In this document: positions 16,850 to 25,559 of the stretch, in pieces
Layout of the letters: each line of letters opens with the position of its first letter
Position numbering within the stretch: position 1 is the stretch's first letter
NCBI GenBank assembly: GCA_030830185.1
Contig: JAURNN010000007.1
Span: 1-38,740, forward strand
Source of the DNA: Bacillota bacterium
GTDB lineage: Bacteria > Bacillota_I > Bacilli_A > Acholeplasmatales > Acholeplasmataceae
Direction: 5' to 3'
Length of the DNA: 38,740 bases
Program-made: the position numbers and the translations under genes
The notes under the pieces: generated by a model
Database searches by the model: none
Seen by the model: the letters and a program-made list of their open reading frames with translations, nothing else
Told to the model about the DNA's origin: nothing

Positions 16850-17491
16850 TTAATTGACGCGATCTGGATTTAAATCATTTAGTGGAATTGAAATATATTC
16901 AGTGACAACCAGAGGATCAACTCGATCACTTAATACTTCGTTATAAGTAACCTTTAAATAAAGAATTGGATCTGTAATACTTACTAGAAACATTGGGCGA
17001 TAAGGATATAAAACATTATGCGTTAATGTGAAGACTGTATTCGATGTCGTAAGACCAAAAGGGAGAATAACTCTTGGTTGAGCAATGTCTCTATTAATTG
17101 AAAATAAAGGTTGAATGACAGGAGTGACTTTAATATCGTTTATATCTTTATTATTTTCAATCTCATATGTAATTCTGAACTCCATACTACCATTTGATAA
17201 ACTACCATCTTCATTTTCAATAGGTTTGGTTAGTTTAAGCCAATCGACATAAAGCGTAATATCTTCTAAGTCATCTAAAGATTTAAAATTTCTTACATAA
17301 ACACTATCTTCAGTGACTTCAAAATCAAAAGTGACGCGAGTCGATTGTAAATAAGGGCTTACATATGCAATTACAATAAGAAGTAAAGGTGTTAAAACTA
17401 AAAACAATGATAATGCAATTTTAGTTCTATATTTATGAAACAAACTCAATAGATTAGGTTTTGACGGATTATTCGTATGACTATTAGACAT
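16850..17491 (-). CDS. Unknown protein with one N-terminal membrane anchor
   Basis: I do not recognise a family. The 213 residues have a polar, basic N-terminus (about 25 residues), one strong hydrophobic segment (IALSLFLVLTPLLLIVIAYV, ~29-48) and then an extracytoplasmic-looking domain rich in beta-type residues and acidic turns, ending DLNPDRVN. There is no lipobox Cys, so it is more likely an anchored protein than a lipoprotein. AGGGGA precedes the ATG by about 8 bases. It is a single gene set against the flow between recA and rny, with its own promoter and a shared terminator. Its function cannot be inferred. Confidence 0.75.
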   Translation of the reverse strand: MSNSHTNNPSKPNLLSLFHKYRTKIALSLFLVLTPLLLIVIAYVSPYLQSTRVTFDFEVTEDSVYVRNFKSLDDLEDITLYVDWLKLTKPIENEDGSLSNGSMEFRITYEIENNKDINDIKVTPVIQPLFSINRDIAQPRVILPFGLTTSNTVFTLTHNVLYPYRPMFLVSITDPILYLKVTYNEVLSDRVDPLVVTEYISIPLNDLNPDRVN

Positions 17492-17524
17492 ATATGTTCC
17501 CCTGATTCATAGATTTCTTTTTTT

Positions 17525-17530
17525 ATTATA
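17525..17530 (-). promoter_or_regulatory. -10 element of the minus-strand unknown gene
   Basis: On the minus strand a perfect TATAAT preceded directly by TG. The -35 region is poor (TTTAAC, 16-base spacer). The leader is about 30 bases and includes AGGGGA. Confidence 0.5.
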
Positions 17531-17569
17531 CATGATTATTTATAAAGTTAAAAATATATCATACAAAGA

Positions 17570-17598
17570 TTGAAAACAGTGACAGAAAAATGTATAAT
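17570..17598 (+). promoter_or_regulatory. rny promoter
   Basis: TTGAAA (17570-17575), a 17-base spacer ending in TG, and TATAAT (17593-17598). This is one of the best sigma-70 (SigA) type promoters in the window. The leader is about 36 bases, AT-rich, and ends in GGAGG. Confidence 0.8.
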
Positions 17599-17640
17599 GA
17601 AATAGTAGTTTAATTATATATTTTAAAAATGGAGGATATT

Positions 17641-19206
17641 ATGATTGATTCAATCGTATTGATTATCTCCATTTTGCTAACGTTAATTGTAAGTTTAATT
17701 CTTGGATATTTCATTCGTGTTTGGCATCATGAAAAAAGTATTCAAGCATCAAAAAAATTAGCAGAACAAATTGTTGAAGATGGTAAAAAAGAAGCTTCTA
17801 AATACAAAAAAGAAAGTATTATTGAAGCAAAACAAGAAATATTTTCGTTACGTAAAGAATTTGATAATGACATAAAAGAGCGTCGTCAAGTTGTCATCCA
17901 ACTTGAAAACAAAGTTTCTCAAAGAGAAGAAGCGCTTAATAATCGTTCCGTTTATTTAGATAAACGTGAGGAGTCTATATCAAATAAAGAACAAAAGTTA
18001 GAAGAACGTAAAGAGCAACTTGAACAATTAAATAGCAAAATGGAAATCGCTTTAAAAGAACAAGAAACCAAGCTGCAAGAAATTTCTAATCTGTCAGTAG
18101 ATCAAGCGCGTGAAATTATTATGAAGCGTGTTGAAGATAGTATGGCTGATGAAATTGCAAACTTTATTCGTGAAGAAGAAGATAAAGCAAAAGTTGAAGT
18201 TCAAAATAGAGCAAAATTATTAATGGCTAATGCCATGCAAAAATATGCCAGTGAAACAACAACTGAACGTACAGTTACAGTTGTAGATATTCCTAATGAT
18301 GATATGAAAGGCCGTATTATTGGTAGAGAAGGCCGTAATATACGTACTTTAGAGGCTTTAACAGGTGTTGATTTAATTATTGATGATACTCCTAACGCCG
18401 TCGTTTTAAGTGGGTTTGATCCTGTAAGACGTGAAATTGCGAAACGTGCACTTATGTCACTCGTCTCAGATGGACGTATTCATCCAGGACGTATTGAAGA
18501 GGTTGTAGAAAAAGCACGTCAAGAAGTTGATATGTTCATAAGAGAAGCTGGTGAAGAGGCTGTTTTCCAAACAGGAATTGGACGTATTCATCCAGACTTA
18601 GTGAAGCTCATAGGACGTTTATCATTTAGAACAAGTTATGGCCAAAATGTTTTAAAACACTCAATAGAAGTTGCATTTCTTGCAGGGAAACTTGCTGCTG
18701 AATTGCATGAAGATGAAATTTTAGCAAGACGTGCAGGTCTTTTACACGATATCGGTAAAGCAGTCGACCATGAAATTGAAGGTGGACACGTGGAAATCGG
18801 TATTAATCTCGTAAGTAAATACAAAGAACCTGCAGTAGTTATAGATGCGATCGCATCACACCATGGTGATAAAGAACCTGAATCGGTCATTGCAGTCTTA
18901 GTTGCTGCTGCAGATGCATTATCTGCTGCGAGACCAGGTGCAAGAAGCGAATCCATGGAAAATTACATGAAACGTCTTGAACAATTAGAAACAATTTCTA
19001 ATGCTGTGGTTGGGGTTAAAAAATCATTTGCGATTCAAGCAGGACGTGAAGTTCGTGTTATCGTAGAACCTGAAAAAATTGATGATTTAGCAATCATTAA
19101 AGTTGCAAGAACCATTAAAGAACAAATTGAAGAAAATATGACTTATCCTGGAACAATTAAAGTAACTGTGATAAGAGAAACAAGAGCATCAGATGTCGCA
19201 AAATAA
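17641..19206 (+). CDS. rny: Ribonuclease Y
   Basis: RNase Y is the membrane-bound endonuclease that starts mRNA decay in Firmicutes and relatives. From 17641 it has 521 residues: one N-terminal membrane helix ([20 protein letters not shown]), a long charged coiled coil (~30-180), a KH domain ([33 protein letters not shown]) and an HD domain with [36 protein letters not shown]. The track begins at an ATG at 17629, but GGAGG at 17631-17635 lies downstream of that and 5 bases before the ATG at 17641, which is the real start. It is followed by ymdB, as in Bacillus. Confidence 0.96.
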   Translation: MIDSIVLIISILLTLIVSLILGYFIRVWHHEKSIQASKKLAEQIVEDGKKEASKYKKESIIEAKQEIFSLRKEFDNDIKERRQVVIQLENKVSQREEALNNRSVYLDKREESISNKEQKLEERKEQLEQLNSKMEIALKEQETKLQEISNLSVDQAREIIMKRVEDSMADEIANFIREEEDKAKVEVQNRAKLLMANAMQKYASETTTERTVTVVDIPNDDMKGRIIGREGRNIRTLEALTGVDLIIDDTPNAVVLSGFDPVRREIAKRALMSLVSDGRIHPGRIEEVVEKARQEVDMFIREAGEEAVFQTGIGRIHPDLVKLIGRLSFRTSYGQNVLKHSIEVAFLAGKLAAELHEDEILARRAGLLHDIGKAVDHEIEGGHVEIGINLVSKYKEPAVVIDAIASHHGDKEPESVIAVLVAAADALSAARPGARSESMENYMKRLEQLETISNAVVGVKKSFAIQAGREVRVIVEPEKIDDLAIIKVARTIKEQIEENMTYPGTIKVTVIRETRASDVAK

Positions 19207-19228
19207 AAGAGGCTATTGCCTCTTTTAT
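19203..19228 (+). terminator. Strong hairpin between rny and ymdB (attenuator or weak terminator)
   Basis: An 11-bp perfect stem, ATAAAAGAGGC with GCCTCTTTTAT, loop TATT; the rny TAA stop is in the 5' arm. The Ts lie in the 3' arm and no T run follows, and ymdB starts 14 bases later with AAGGAG and no obvious promoter. Partial termination or 3'-end protection is more likely than a full stop. Confidence 0.6.
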
Positions 19229-19242
19229 CATAAGGAGAATCC

Positions 19243-20007
19243 ATGAAATTTTTAATTATTGGTGATGTATACGGAAAACCAGGGCTTCAAGCATTGGAAT
19301 ATTTCTTGCCGCAATTAAAAGAGAAACATAACCCTCATTTTATTATTGTGAATGCAGAAAATGCTGCAAATGGAAGAGGCATCAATCAATCTATATATAA
19401 ATCTCTCATGTCTTTAGGCATTCATGTACTCACGATGGGAAATCACGTTTTTGCCAACAAAGAATTAGAAACGTTTATTGACCAATCCAACATTGTTCGT
19501 CCAATTAATTACTTACAAGCACCTGGAAAAGGATATCATGTCATGATGTTTAATAATCAAAAAATATTAGTAATAAATGCGCTTGGTCAAGCATTCATGA
19601 ACCAAAATGTACAAAGTCCTTTTCTAACCATTGAACAAACCCTTCATACCGTTGAACATGACATTTCGATTCTTGATATCCATGCAGAAGCAACGAGTGA
19701 AAAAGTCGCGTTAGGACATTATTTTGATGGAAAAATTGACATTATTTTTGGAACACATACCCATGTTCAAACACATGACAGTAGAATCATGCCAAAAGGA
19801 ACCTTTTATTTAACTGATGTTGGCATGACAGGTCCTTTAAATGGAGTGATTGGTGTTAAAAAAGAAATAGTTATTGACCGATTTATTAATGGATATTCGC
19901 TTCCTAATTCCGTTGATGATGGCGCGATACAACTTAATGGATGGTTTATTGATACACAGCTTAAAACACATCAACTCATTCATCTAGAGCATGATGAAAT
20001 GAAATAA
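19243..20007 (+). CDS. ymdB: YmdB-type metallophosphatase / cyclic-nucleotide phosphodiesterase
   Basis: Bacillus YmdB hydrolyses 2',3'-cyclic nucleotides and affects cell-fate decisions. The 254 residues match it closely: IIGDVYGKPGLQAL (metal-binding GD), IIVNAENAANGRGIN (NAEN), LTMGNHVFANKEL (GNH) and IFGTHTHVQTHDSRIMPKG (GTHTHVQT), so every metal ligand is present. The protein is cytosolic. AAGGAG lies 5 bases before the ATG. It follows rny in the conserved rny-ymdB pair, which hints at a shared role in RNA metabolism. Confidence 0.94.
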   Translation: MKFLIIGDVYGKPGLQALEYFLPQLKEKHNPHFIIVNAENAANGRGINQSIYKSLMSLGIHVLTMGNHVFANKELETFIDQSNIVRPINYLQAPGKGYHVMMFNNQKILVINALGQAFMNQNVQSPFLTIEQTLHTVEHDISILDIHAEATSEKVALGHYFDGKIDIIFGTHTHVQTHDSRIMPKGTFYLTDVGMTGPLNGVIGVKKEIVIDRFINGYSLPNSVDDGAIQLNGWFIDTQLKTHQLIHLEHDEMK

Positions 20008-20016
20008 TGGTGCTTT

Positions 20017-20025
20017 TGCTATAAT
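20017..20025 (+). promoter_or_regulatory. Extended -10 promoter for miaB
   Basis: TGCTATAAT (TATAAT at 20020-20025) with no -35. Predicted +1 at 20032 gives an 11-base leader with GAGGG, which is unusually short but still holds a Shine-Dalgarno. Confidence 0.6.
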
Positions 20026-20042
20026 AGATTTGAGGGATAATT

Positions 20043-21482
20043 ATGGATATTGATGTTTCTAAATATTTTAAACCTAATTTGAATGAAGCAAGAAAACGTT
20101 CTAGAAAAGACGTTTCACATGATCAATTTCAATTGGACGAACAGTTAAAAACGATTGGCCATGGAAAAAAATATTTAATTGATACGTATGGTTGCCAAGC
20201 AAACGAAGCAGATGGTGAAACCATGGCGGGTATTTTGACGTTAATGGGTTTCGAAAAAACATCTCAAGAGCTAGAAGCTGATATCATTATCATTAACACA
20301 TGTGCCATAAGAGAAAATGCTGAAAACCGAGTATGGGGAGAATTAGGGCGTTTTAAAGCTTTAAAAAGAGAAAATCCAGATTTGATCTTAGGTGTTTCTG
20401 GTTGTATGGCTCAAGAAGAAAATGTTGTCAATCGAATTTTAAAGAAATTTCAACATGTCGACTTAGTCTTTGGAACACATAACATCGACCAACTGCCTCA
20501 ATACATTCAAACAGCAATGTTTTCTAAAGAGCGAGTGATTGAAGTATTTTCTCAAGAAGGTCATATCGTTGAAAACTTACCTAAAACAAGAAATCATTCA
20601 AAAAAAGCTTGGGTCAACATCATGTTTGGTTGTGATGAGTTTTGTACCTACTGTATCGTACCTTACACACGAGGTAAAGAACGTTCTCGATTAAAAGAAG
20701 ACGTCATTCAAGAATTAATAGAGTTAAAACAACTTGGTTACTTAGAAGTTACGCTATTAGGTCAGAATGTGAATGCGTATGGTAAAGATTTTAAAGACAA
20801 TGACTACACGTTTGGTGATCTTTTAAGAGATATTGATACAATTGGTATTCCTAGAATCCGATTTACAACAAGTCATCCTCATGATTTAGATTTAAAGACA
20901 ATGGAAGCCATAAGAGATTGTGATACAATTATGCCTTTTTTTCATCTTCCTGTACAATCTGGATCATCTTCAGTGTTAAAAAAGATGAATCGTCATTACA
21001 CGAAAGAAAGTTACTTAGAAAAGCTTGAACAGCTTCGAACAATTGTACCAGGAATTTCAGTAACAACCGATATTATTGTAGGATTTCCTGGTGAAACAGA
21101 TGATGACTTCTTAGATACACTTGACCTCGTAGAAAAAGCTAAATTCGAAGGTGCATTTACGTTTGTTTATTCTCCTAGAGAAGGGACACCTGCAGCTAAA
21201 TTTGAGGATTGTCTTGATCCACAAATAAAAAAAGAAAGATTGTATAAACTTAATGAGAGTATTAATCAAGGTTATTTAGAGGGAAATCAACGCTTTTTAG
21301 ACCAAGTTGTTGATGTATTAGTCGATGGACCTTCAAAAAATAACCCTGAGGTTTTAGCTGGATATTCACCACATCAAAAACTTATCAATTTCAAAGCATC
21401 TGAAGAACTTGTAGGAACCATTGTTAAAGTTAGGATTACAGAAGTAAAAACTTGGTTTATGATTGGGGAACTTGTTTCGTAA
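20043..21482 (+). CDS. miaB: tRNA-2-methylthio-N6-dimethylallyladenosine synthase MiaB
   Basis: A radical-SAM methylthiotransferase that adds the methylthio group to i6A37 of tRNAs. In 479 residues: the N-terminal UPF0004 domain with three cluster cysteines (DTYGCQANEADGE, NTCAIRENAENR, SGCMAQEE), the radical-SAM motif MFGCDEFCTYCIVPYTRGKERSR (CxxxCxxC), and a C-terminal TRAM domain from about residue 415 (QVVDVLVDGPSK...LVGTIVKVRITEVKTWFMIGEL). It works after MiaA, which is encoded 6 kb downstream. In Bacillus it is followed by ymcA-cotE-mutS; here one unrelated gene stands between it and mutS. Confidence 0.97.
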   Translation: MDIDVSKYFKPNLNEARKRSRKDVSHDQFQLDEQLKTIGHGKKYLIDTYGCQANEADGETMAGILTLMGFEKTSQELEADIIIINTCAIRENAENRVWGELGRFKALKRENPDLILGVSGCMAQEENVVNRILKKFQHVDLVFGTHNIDQLPQYIQTAMFSKERVIEVFSQEGHIVENLPKTRNHSKKAWVNIMFGCDEFCTYCIVPYTRGKERSRLKEDVIQELIELKQLGYLEVTLLGQNVNAYGKDFKDNDYTFGDLLRDIDTIGIPRIRFTTSHPHDLDLKTMEAIRDCDTIMPFFHLPVQSGSSSVLKKMNRHYTKESYLEKLEQLRTIVPGISVTTDIIVGFPGETDDDFLDTLDLVEKAKFEGAFTFVYSPREGTPAAKFEDCLDPQIKKERLYKLNESINQGYLEGNQRFLDQVVDVLVDGPSKNNPEVLAGYSPHQKLINFKASEELVGTIVKVRITEVKTWFMIGELVS

Positions 21483-21542
21483 AAGTAATTCATGAGAATT
21501 TAAGTAAAGATGTAAAAAAACTGAATATTTTATTGTTGAATG

Positions 21543-21571
21543 TTGATAAACAAGCCTTTTTCATGTATGAT
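21543..21571 (+). promoter_or_regulatory. Promoter of the unknown membrane protein gene
   Basis: TTGATA (21543-21548), a 17-base spacer ending in TG, then TATGAT (21566-21571). It lies in the 118-base gap after miaB, which has no clear terminator. GGAGG is 8 bases before the ATG at 21601. Confidence 0.72.
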
Positions 21572-21600
21572 TAAGATATGTAAGGTTGGAGGTATTTAGT

Positions 21601-23052
21601 ATGGCAAAATTACAATTACAATCACAAATTAACGTGAATCAAGAATCAGTCACATTAGAGTCACTTTTACACGAATTACAAGGTCTAGAGGCTGAACAAT
21701 ATGTTTCTGTATTTCAAAATGCCAATTTTTTACTACCTCGCCAACTTAGAATGGATGTTTTGCGTCATTTATTAGAATCTAGTGTCAAACAAACAAGAAA
21801 AGAAAGATTAACACTTGCTGATGAACTTAATTACCGTTTGAAATGGTTTTATCAATATTCTGATTTTCAATACGTGAATTTATTGGTTTATTATCAAAAT
21901 AAAAAACTTAATCAAGCATATGTAGAAAATTTATTAACATCTGTATGTGAGCATTTAGTTGAGCAGAAGCGTGAGGATATTATCCAGTCATTAAGAGATG
22001 CGAAAAAAGCGCAACAAGATTCATATGATTCTCAAAATATTTTACTCTTCAATCAAACATTCAATCAAATATTTAAAGATAAAGAGTTAGAAATTGATGG
22101 ACTTCCTTTAAACTTAATTCGACTTGTACTCCTAAAAAGTTCAACGCTACAAGAACTCAAAGCATTTGGAGAAAAATATGGTATTATTGTCCCAAGAAGA
22201 TTAAAAAAAGAACAACTTCTAGAACTAATTTATTTGGAGCTTCAATCACGTGGTATTTTGACAGATGATATAAAAGCTGAACTTAAAAAGAAATCTGTGG
22301 TACTTATTCAAAGATATGCAATTGATCATGATATTAAAGTATCGACTGAGCTTAAAAAAGCTGAAATTATTGAGTATATCTTAGAATTTTCACACCAAAC
22401 AAAATCATTTTATAAATACCCACAACCTGGTGATTACGAACTTGAAATTGATGACCCATTTGAATTTGAAGAGGTATCAGAATTAAAAGAGAAGACTTCA
22501 AAACCTACTCCAATTCCAGTGATACCTGTGGTTGCTAAACCAAACAAAGAAAAAACTTCAAAAACAAAAGACAAAGTAGAGACATCTAAACCAGAAGTGA
22601 AGCCTCAACAACAAACGCAAGAAGATATTGTCAATTCTAAAGGTGTCCCACTTGTTTTAGATCGTCAAACAGCTAAGTTTTTAAAATTATATGCGATTAG
22701 TAACAATCAAAAATTAATGATTTTACCTGATAGAAAATATCATAAGAAAAGAAGAACATTTAAAGTTCAATTAGATCAACTAGGAAGTGTATCAACACCT
22801 AAGAAAAATAACGGTGTTATTGGTGAACTCCTAATCTTAAAACTTTTAGCACTCGTAGTCTTTAGAACACTAATCTTTGTATTTGCGATTGCGTTTGTCT
22901 TAGGATTACTTTTTGTAGGCTATGCAACAGCAAGTTACTTCTTAAATATCGAAGCACTTAATATGATTAATGATCAAATAAATACAATTGAATTTTTAGG
23001 TAAAGGACTATTAGATCATATATTTGATTTTTATCGTCAAATAGGTATATAA
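21601..23052 (+). CDS. Unknown C-terminally membrane-anchored protein with SAP/Rho-N-like segments
   Basis: No family recognised. From the ATG at 21601 (GGAGG 8 bases ahead; the track's 21586 is a TTG lying on that site) it has 483 residues. Seen: a helical N-terminal region (1-175); two helix-loop-helix segments resembling SAP, Rho-N or HeH motifs, LQELKAFGEKYGIIVPRRLK (~182-217) and LIQRYAIDHDIKVSTELKKA (~231-263); a Pro/Lys/Thr-rich linker (~295-345); a basic stretch RKYHKKRRTFKV (~377-388); and a hydrophobic segment of about 35 residues (~410-448) before a short tail. A membrane-tethered nucleic-acid-binding protein is possible but is inference only. It occupies the place of ymcA-cotE between miaB and mutS. 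Confidence 0.8.
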   Translation: MAKLQLQSQINVNQESVTLESLLHELQGLEAEQYVSVFQNANFLLPRQLRMDVLRHLLESSVKQTRKERLTLADELNYRLKWFYQYSDFQYVNLLVYYQNKKLNQAYVENLLTSVCEHLVEQKREDIIQSLRDAKKAQQDSYDSQNILLFNQTFNQIFKDKELEIDGLPLNLIRLVLLKSSTLQELKAFGEKYGIIVPRRLKKEQLLELIYLELQSRGILTDDIKAELKKKSVVLIQRYAIDHDIKVSTELKKAEIIEYILEFSHQTKSFYKYPQPGDYELEIDDPFEFEEVSELKEKTSKPTPIPVIPVVAKPNKEKTSKTKDKVETSKPEVKPQQQTQEDIVNSKGVPLVLDRQTAKFLKLYAISNNQKLMILPDRKYHKKRRTFKVQLDQLGSVSTPKKNNGVIGELLILKLLALVVFRTLIFVFAIAFVLGLLFVGYATASYFLNIEALNMINDQINTIEFLGKGLLDHIFDFYRQIGI

Positions 23053-23075
23053 CATAAAGGAAACTGATTTGTATC

Positions 23076-25559
23076 ATGTCTGAAAATATCAAACATACGC
23101 CAATGATACAACAATACTTAGACATCAAAGAAGACTACGCTGACGCGATAGTCTTTTTTAGACTTGGTGATTTTTATGAGATGTTTTTTGATGATGCTAA
23201 AATAGCCTCAGAAGTTTTAGACATCACACTTACTTCACGACATAAAGAATCAAATATACCGATGTGTGGAATTCCCTACCATGCTTCAGTTTTATATATT
23301 CAAAAACTTATTAAAGAGGGATTTAGTGTTGCAATTGCTGAACAAGTGACTGCACCCGGAAAAGGGCTTGTTGAAAGAAAAGTAACGCGTCTGATTACAC
23401 CAGGTACGGTGCTTGATGAAGGATTACTAGATCCTACCAATCATAACTATTTAGCTGGCTTATCCATGGATGAAACTGCTATTGGATTAAGTTTTTTTGA
23501 TATGTCCACTGGACAAGGATTTGTGTATGCATGTCAAAATATCGAAGAAGCTAAAGCACTTTTTTTATCATATGGTGCAAAAGAAATCATCATAAATATC
23601 GATGTTTCTTGGTTTTCAGAGATTAAAAAAACGGTTTTAAAAATTCCAAAGTCATTTGATATTCAAGCCACTAGAAATCTTACAGGACATTTAAAAGAAA
23701 GTGTGCAATTATTACTATTTTATGTCCATCAAACACAACAGCATCCTGTTTCTCATATTGTACCTTTTGAAGAAGTGAAATTAGAAGAACACATGCATAT
23801 TGAATCTCATGTGATGACAAATTTAGATATTTTTCATCCAGAAAAAAAGCAATCGTTGTATTATTATTTAAATGAAACAAAAACAGCGATGGGTAGTCGA
23901 TTACTGGCTCATATTCTAAAAACGCCTAGTAAAAATTTAAAGATCATAGAAACACGTTTAAATGACATTGAAAAAACAACGAATCACCCTCAAGTTTCAC
24001 AAATACATGCTCATTTCACATCTATCTATGATGTCTATCGTTTGCTTCAAAGATTTATGTATCAACGTGCAAATCCAAAAGATATCATTCAGTTAAAAAA
24101 TTCTTTAAAACAAATTGCTTTGATAAAAGATTCACTAGTGGAACTAAACATATTTGAATCTGAAATAGCGGCTCTAAATATCAATCCAGAATTATTTACG
24201 TATTTAGATCAAGCCATTATTGATGATCCACCAACATTAACAACAGAGGGTGGATTCATTAAAAAGGGATTTGATGACACGTTTGATCAGCTTTTGTATA
24301 CAATGGAACATCATCAATCTATACTGGATGTATATTTAGATGAAGTTAAACAAATCACATCCATTAAAAATATTAAATTAGGATATCAAAGACTTGTTGG
24401 TTATTTTTTTGAAATCAGTAAAATCTATAATGATCAAATTGACACGTTTGATTTTTTTGAGCGAAAACAAACATTAAAAAATGTAGAGAGATATACAACA
24501 AAACACTTAAAAGATATCGAGAAAACGTATCTTGATTCAGAACATAGAAAACTTGAAATCGAAAAATCATTGTTTGAAACTGTTGTTTTATACATACAAA
24601 ATCATTATCTCGAATTATTAAAAGCGTCTCAATCCATCGCTTATTTAGATGTTATTTGGTCTTTAGCACTTGTTTTCAAAAAAAATCAATACATCAGACC
24701 AACATTTAATACAAATTTTGAGATTGAACTTATGGATGCCAGACATCCGATTGTTGAAAAACATACCCGATTTATTAAAAATCAAATTCATATGACAGAA
24801 CACGATCAAATGATGCTGATTACGGGTCCTAACATGAGCGGAAAATCTACATATATGAGAATGGTTGCAATCATTGCTTACATGGCTCAATGTGGGTTAT
24901 TTATTCCGGCGTCATATGCTCATTTACCATTATATGATGCAATTTTCACACGTATTGGTGCTAGTGATGATATCTCAAAAGGCTTATCGACATTCATGAC
25001 TGAAATGACTGAAACAAATCATGCCCTTTCACATGCAACAAAAAATAGTCTATTATTATTTGATGAAATCGGAAGAGGAACCTCAACCTATGATGGTATG
25101 GCACTTGCTCAAGGTATTTTAGAATACATCCATGATGATATTGGTTGCCATACATTATTTTCAACGCATTACCATGAACTTACGGATTTAGAACATCATT
25201 TAAAGGGATTAAAAAACTATCATGTTGCTGCAAAAAAGCAAGGCCAATCCATGACCTTTTTACATGTTGTTAAACCAGGTAAAAGTGATAAGTCATATGG
25301 TGTTGCTGTTGCTTCTTTAGCACGTTTACCTGAAAAAATTATTAAACGTAGTCAAATGATATTAAACGCATATGAAGACATGCACATAAGACAATCAACA
25401 GATTTATTTACATATCAAGATGATGCTGTTCAAGTAGAGGTTCATCCTATTATAGAAAAATTAAAAAAGATGTCTATAAATCATTTAACACCTCTAGAAG
25501 CACTTCGTATTTTATCAGAATTCATTGATGACCTGGAGGATCAAGATGCCGAGTATTAA
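23076..25559 (+). CDS. mutS: DNA mismatch repair protein MutS
   Basis: Recognises mismatches and starts repair. The 827 residues are full length: mismatch-binding domain I with FFRLGDFYEMFFDDA (FxE motif in FYE), connector and lever domains, and an ATPase with MLITGPNMSGKSTYMRM (Walker A, ~585-601), LLFDEIGRGTSTYDGMA (Walker B and signature) and TLFSTHYHEL. A C-terminal stretch follows. The only Shine-Dalgarno-like sequence, AAGGA, is about 14 bases before the ATG, which is unusually far; no in-frame ATG, GTG or TTG start is closer. mutL overlaps its end by 14 bases. Confidence 0.98.
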   Translation: MSENIKHTPMIQQYLDIKEDYADAIVFFRLGDFYEMFFDDAKIASEVLDITLTSRHKESNIPMCGIPYHASVLYIQKLIKEGFSVAIAEQVTAPGKGLVERKVTRLITPGTVLDEGLLDPTNHNYLAGLSMDETAIGLSFFDMSTGQGFVYACQNIEEAKALFLSYGAKEIIINIDVSWFSEIKKTVLKIPKSFDIQATRNLTGHLKESVQLLLFYVHQTQQHPVSHIVPFEEVKLEEHMHIESHVMTNLDIFHPEKKQSLYYYLNETKTAMGSRLLAHILKTPSKNLKIIETRLNDIEKTTNHPQVSQIHAHFTSIYDVYRLLQRFMYQRANPKDIIQLKNSLKQIALIKDSLVELNIFESEIAALNINPELFTYLDQAIIDDPPTLTTEGGFIKKGFDDTFDQLLYTMEHHQSILDVYLDEVKQITSIKNIKLGYQRLVGYFFEISKIYNDQIDTFDFFERKQTLKNVERYTTKHLKDIEKTYLDSEHRKLEIEKSLFETVVLYIQNHYLELLKASQSIAYLDVIWSLALVFKKNQYIRPTFNTNFEIELMDARHPIVEKHTRFIKNQIHMTEHDQMMLITGPNMSGKSTYMRMVAIIAYMAQCGLFIPASYAHLPLYDAIFTRIGASDDISKGLSTFMTEMTETNHALSHATKNSLLLFDEIGRGTSTYDGMALAQGILEYIHDDIGCHTLFSTHYHELTDLEHHLKGLKNYHVAAKKQGQSMTFLHVVKPGKSDKSYGVAVASLARLPEKIIKRSQMILNAYEDMHIRQSTDLFTYQDDAVQVEVHPIIEKLKKMSINHLTPLEALRILSEFIDDLEDQDAEY

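Noticed and set aside
18636-18956. 106-residue minus-strand ORF inside rny
   Set aside because: It is antisense to the RNase Y HD domain; the open frame follows from codon bias there.
21483-21600. Riboswitch or small RNA in the 118-base gap after miaB
   Set aside because: Apart from the promoter I see only short weak inverted repeats, nothing like a known riboswitch fold.
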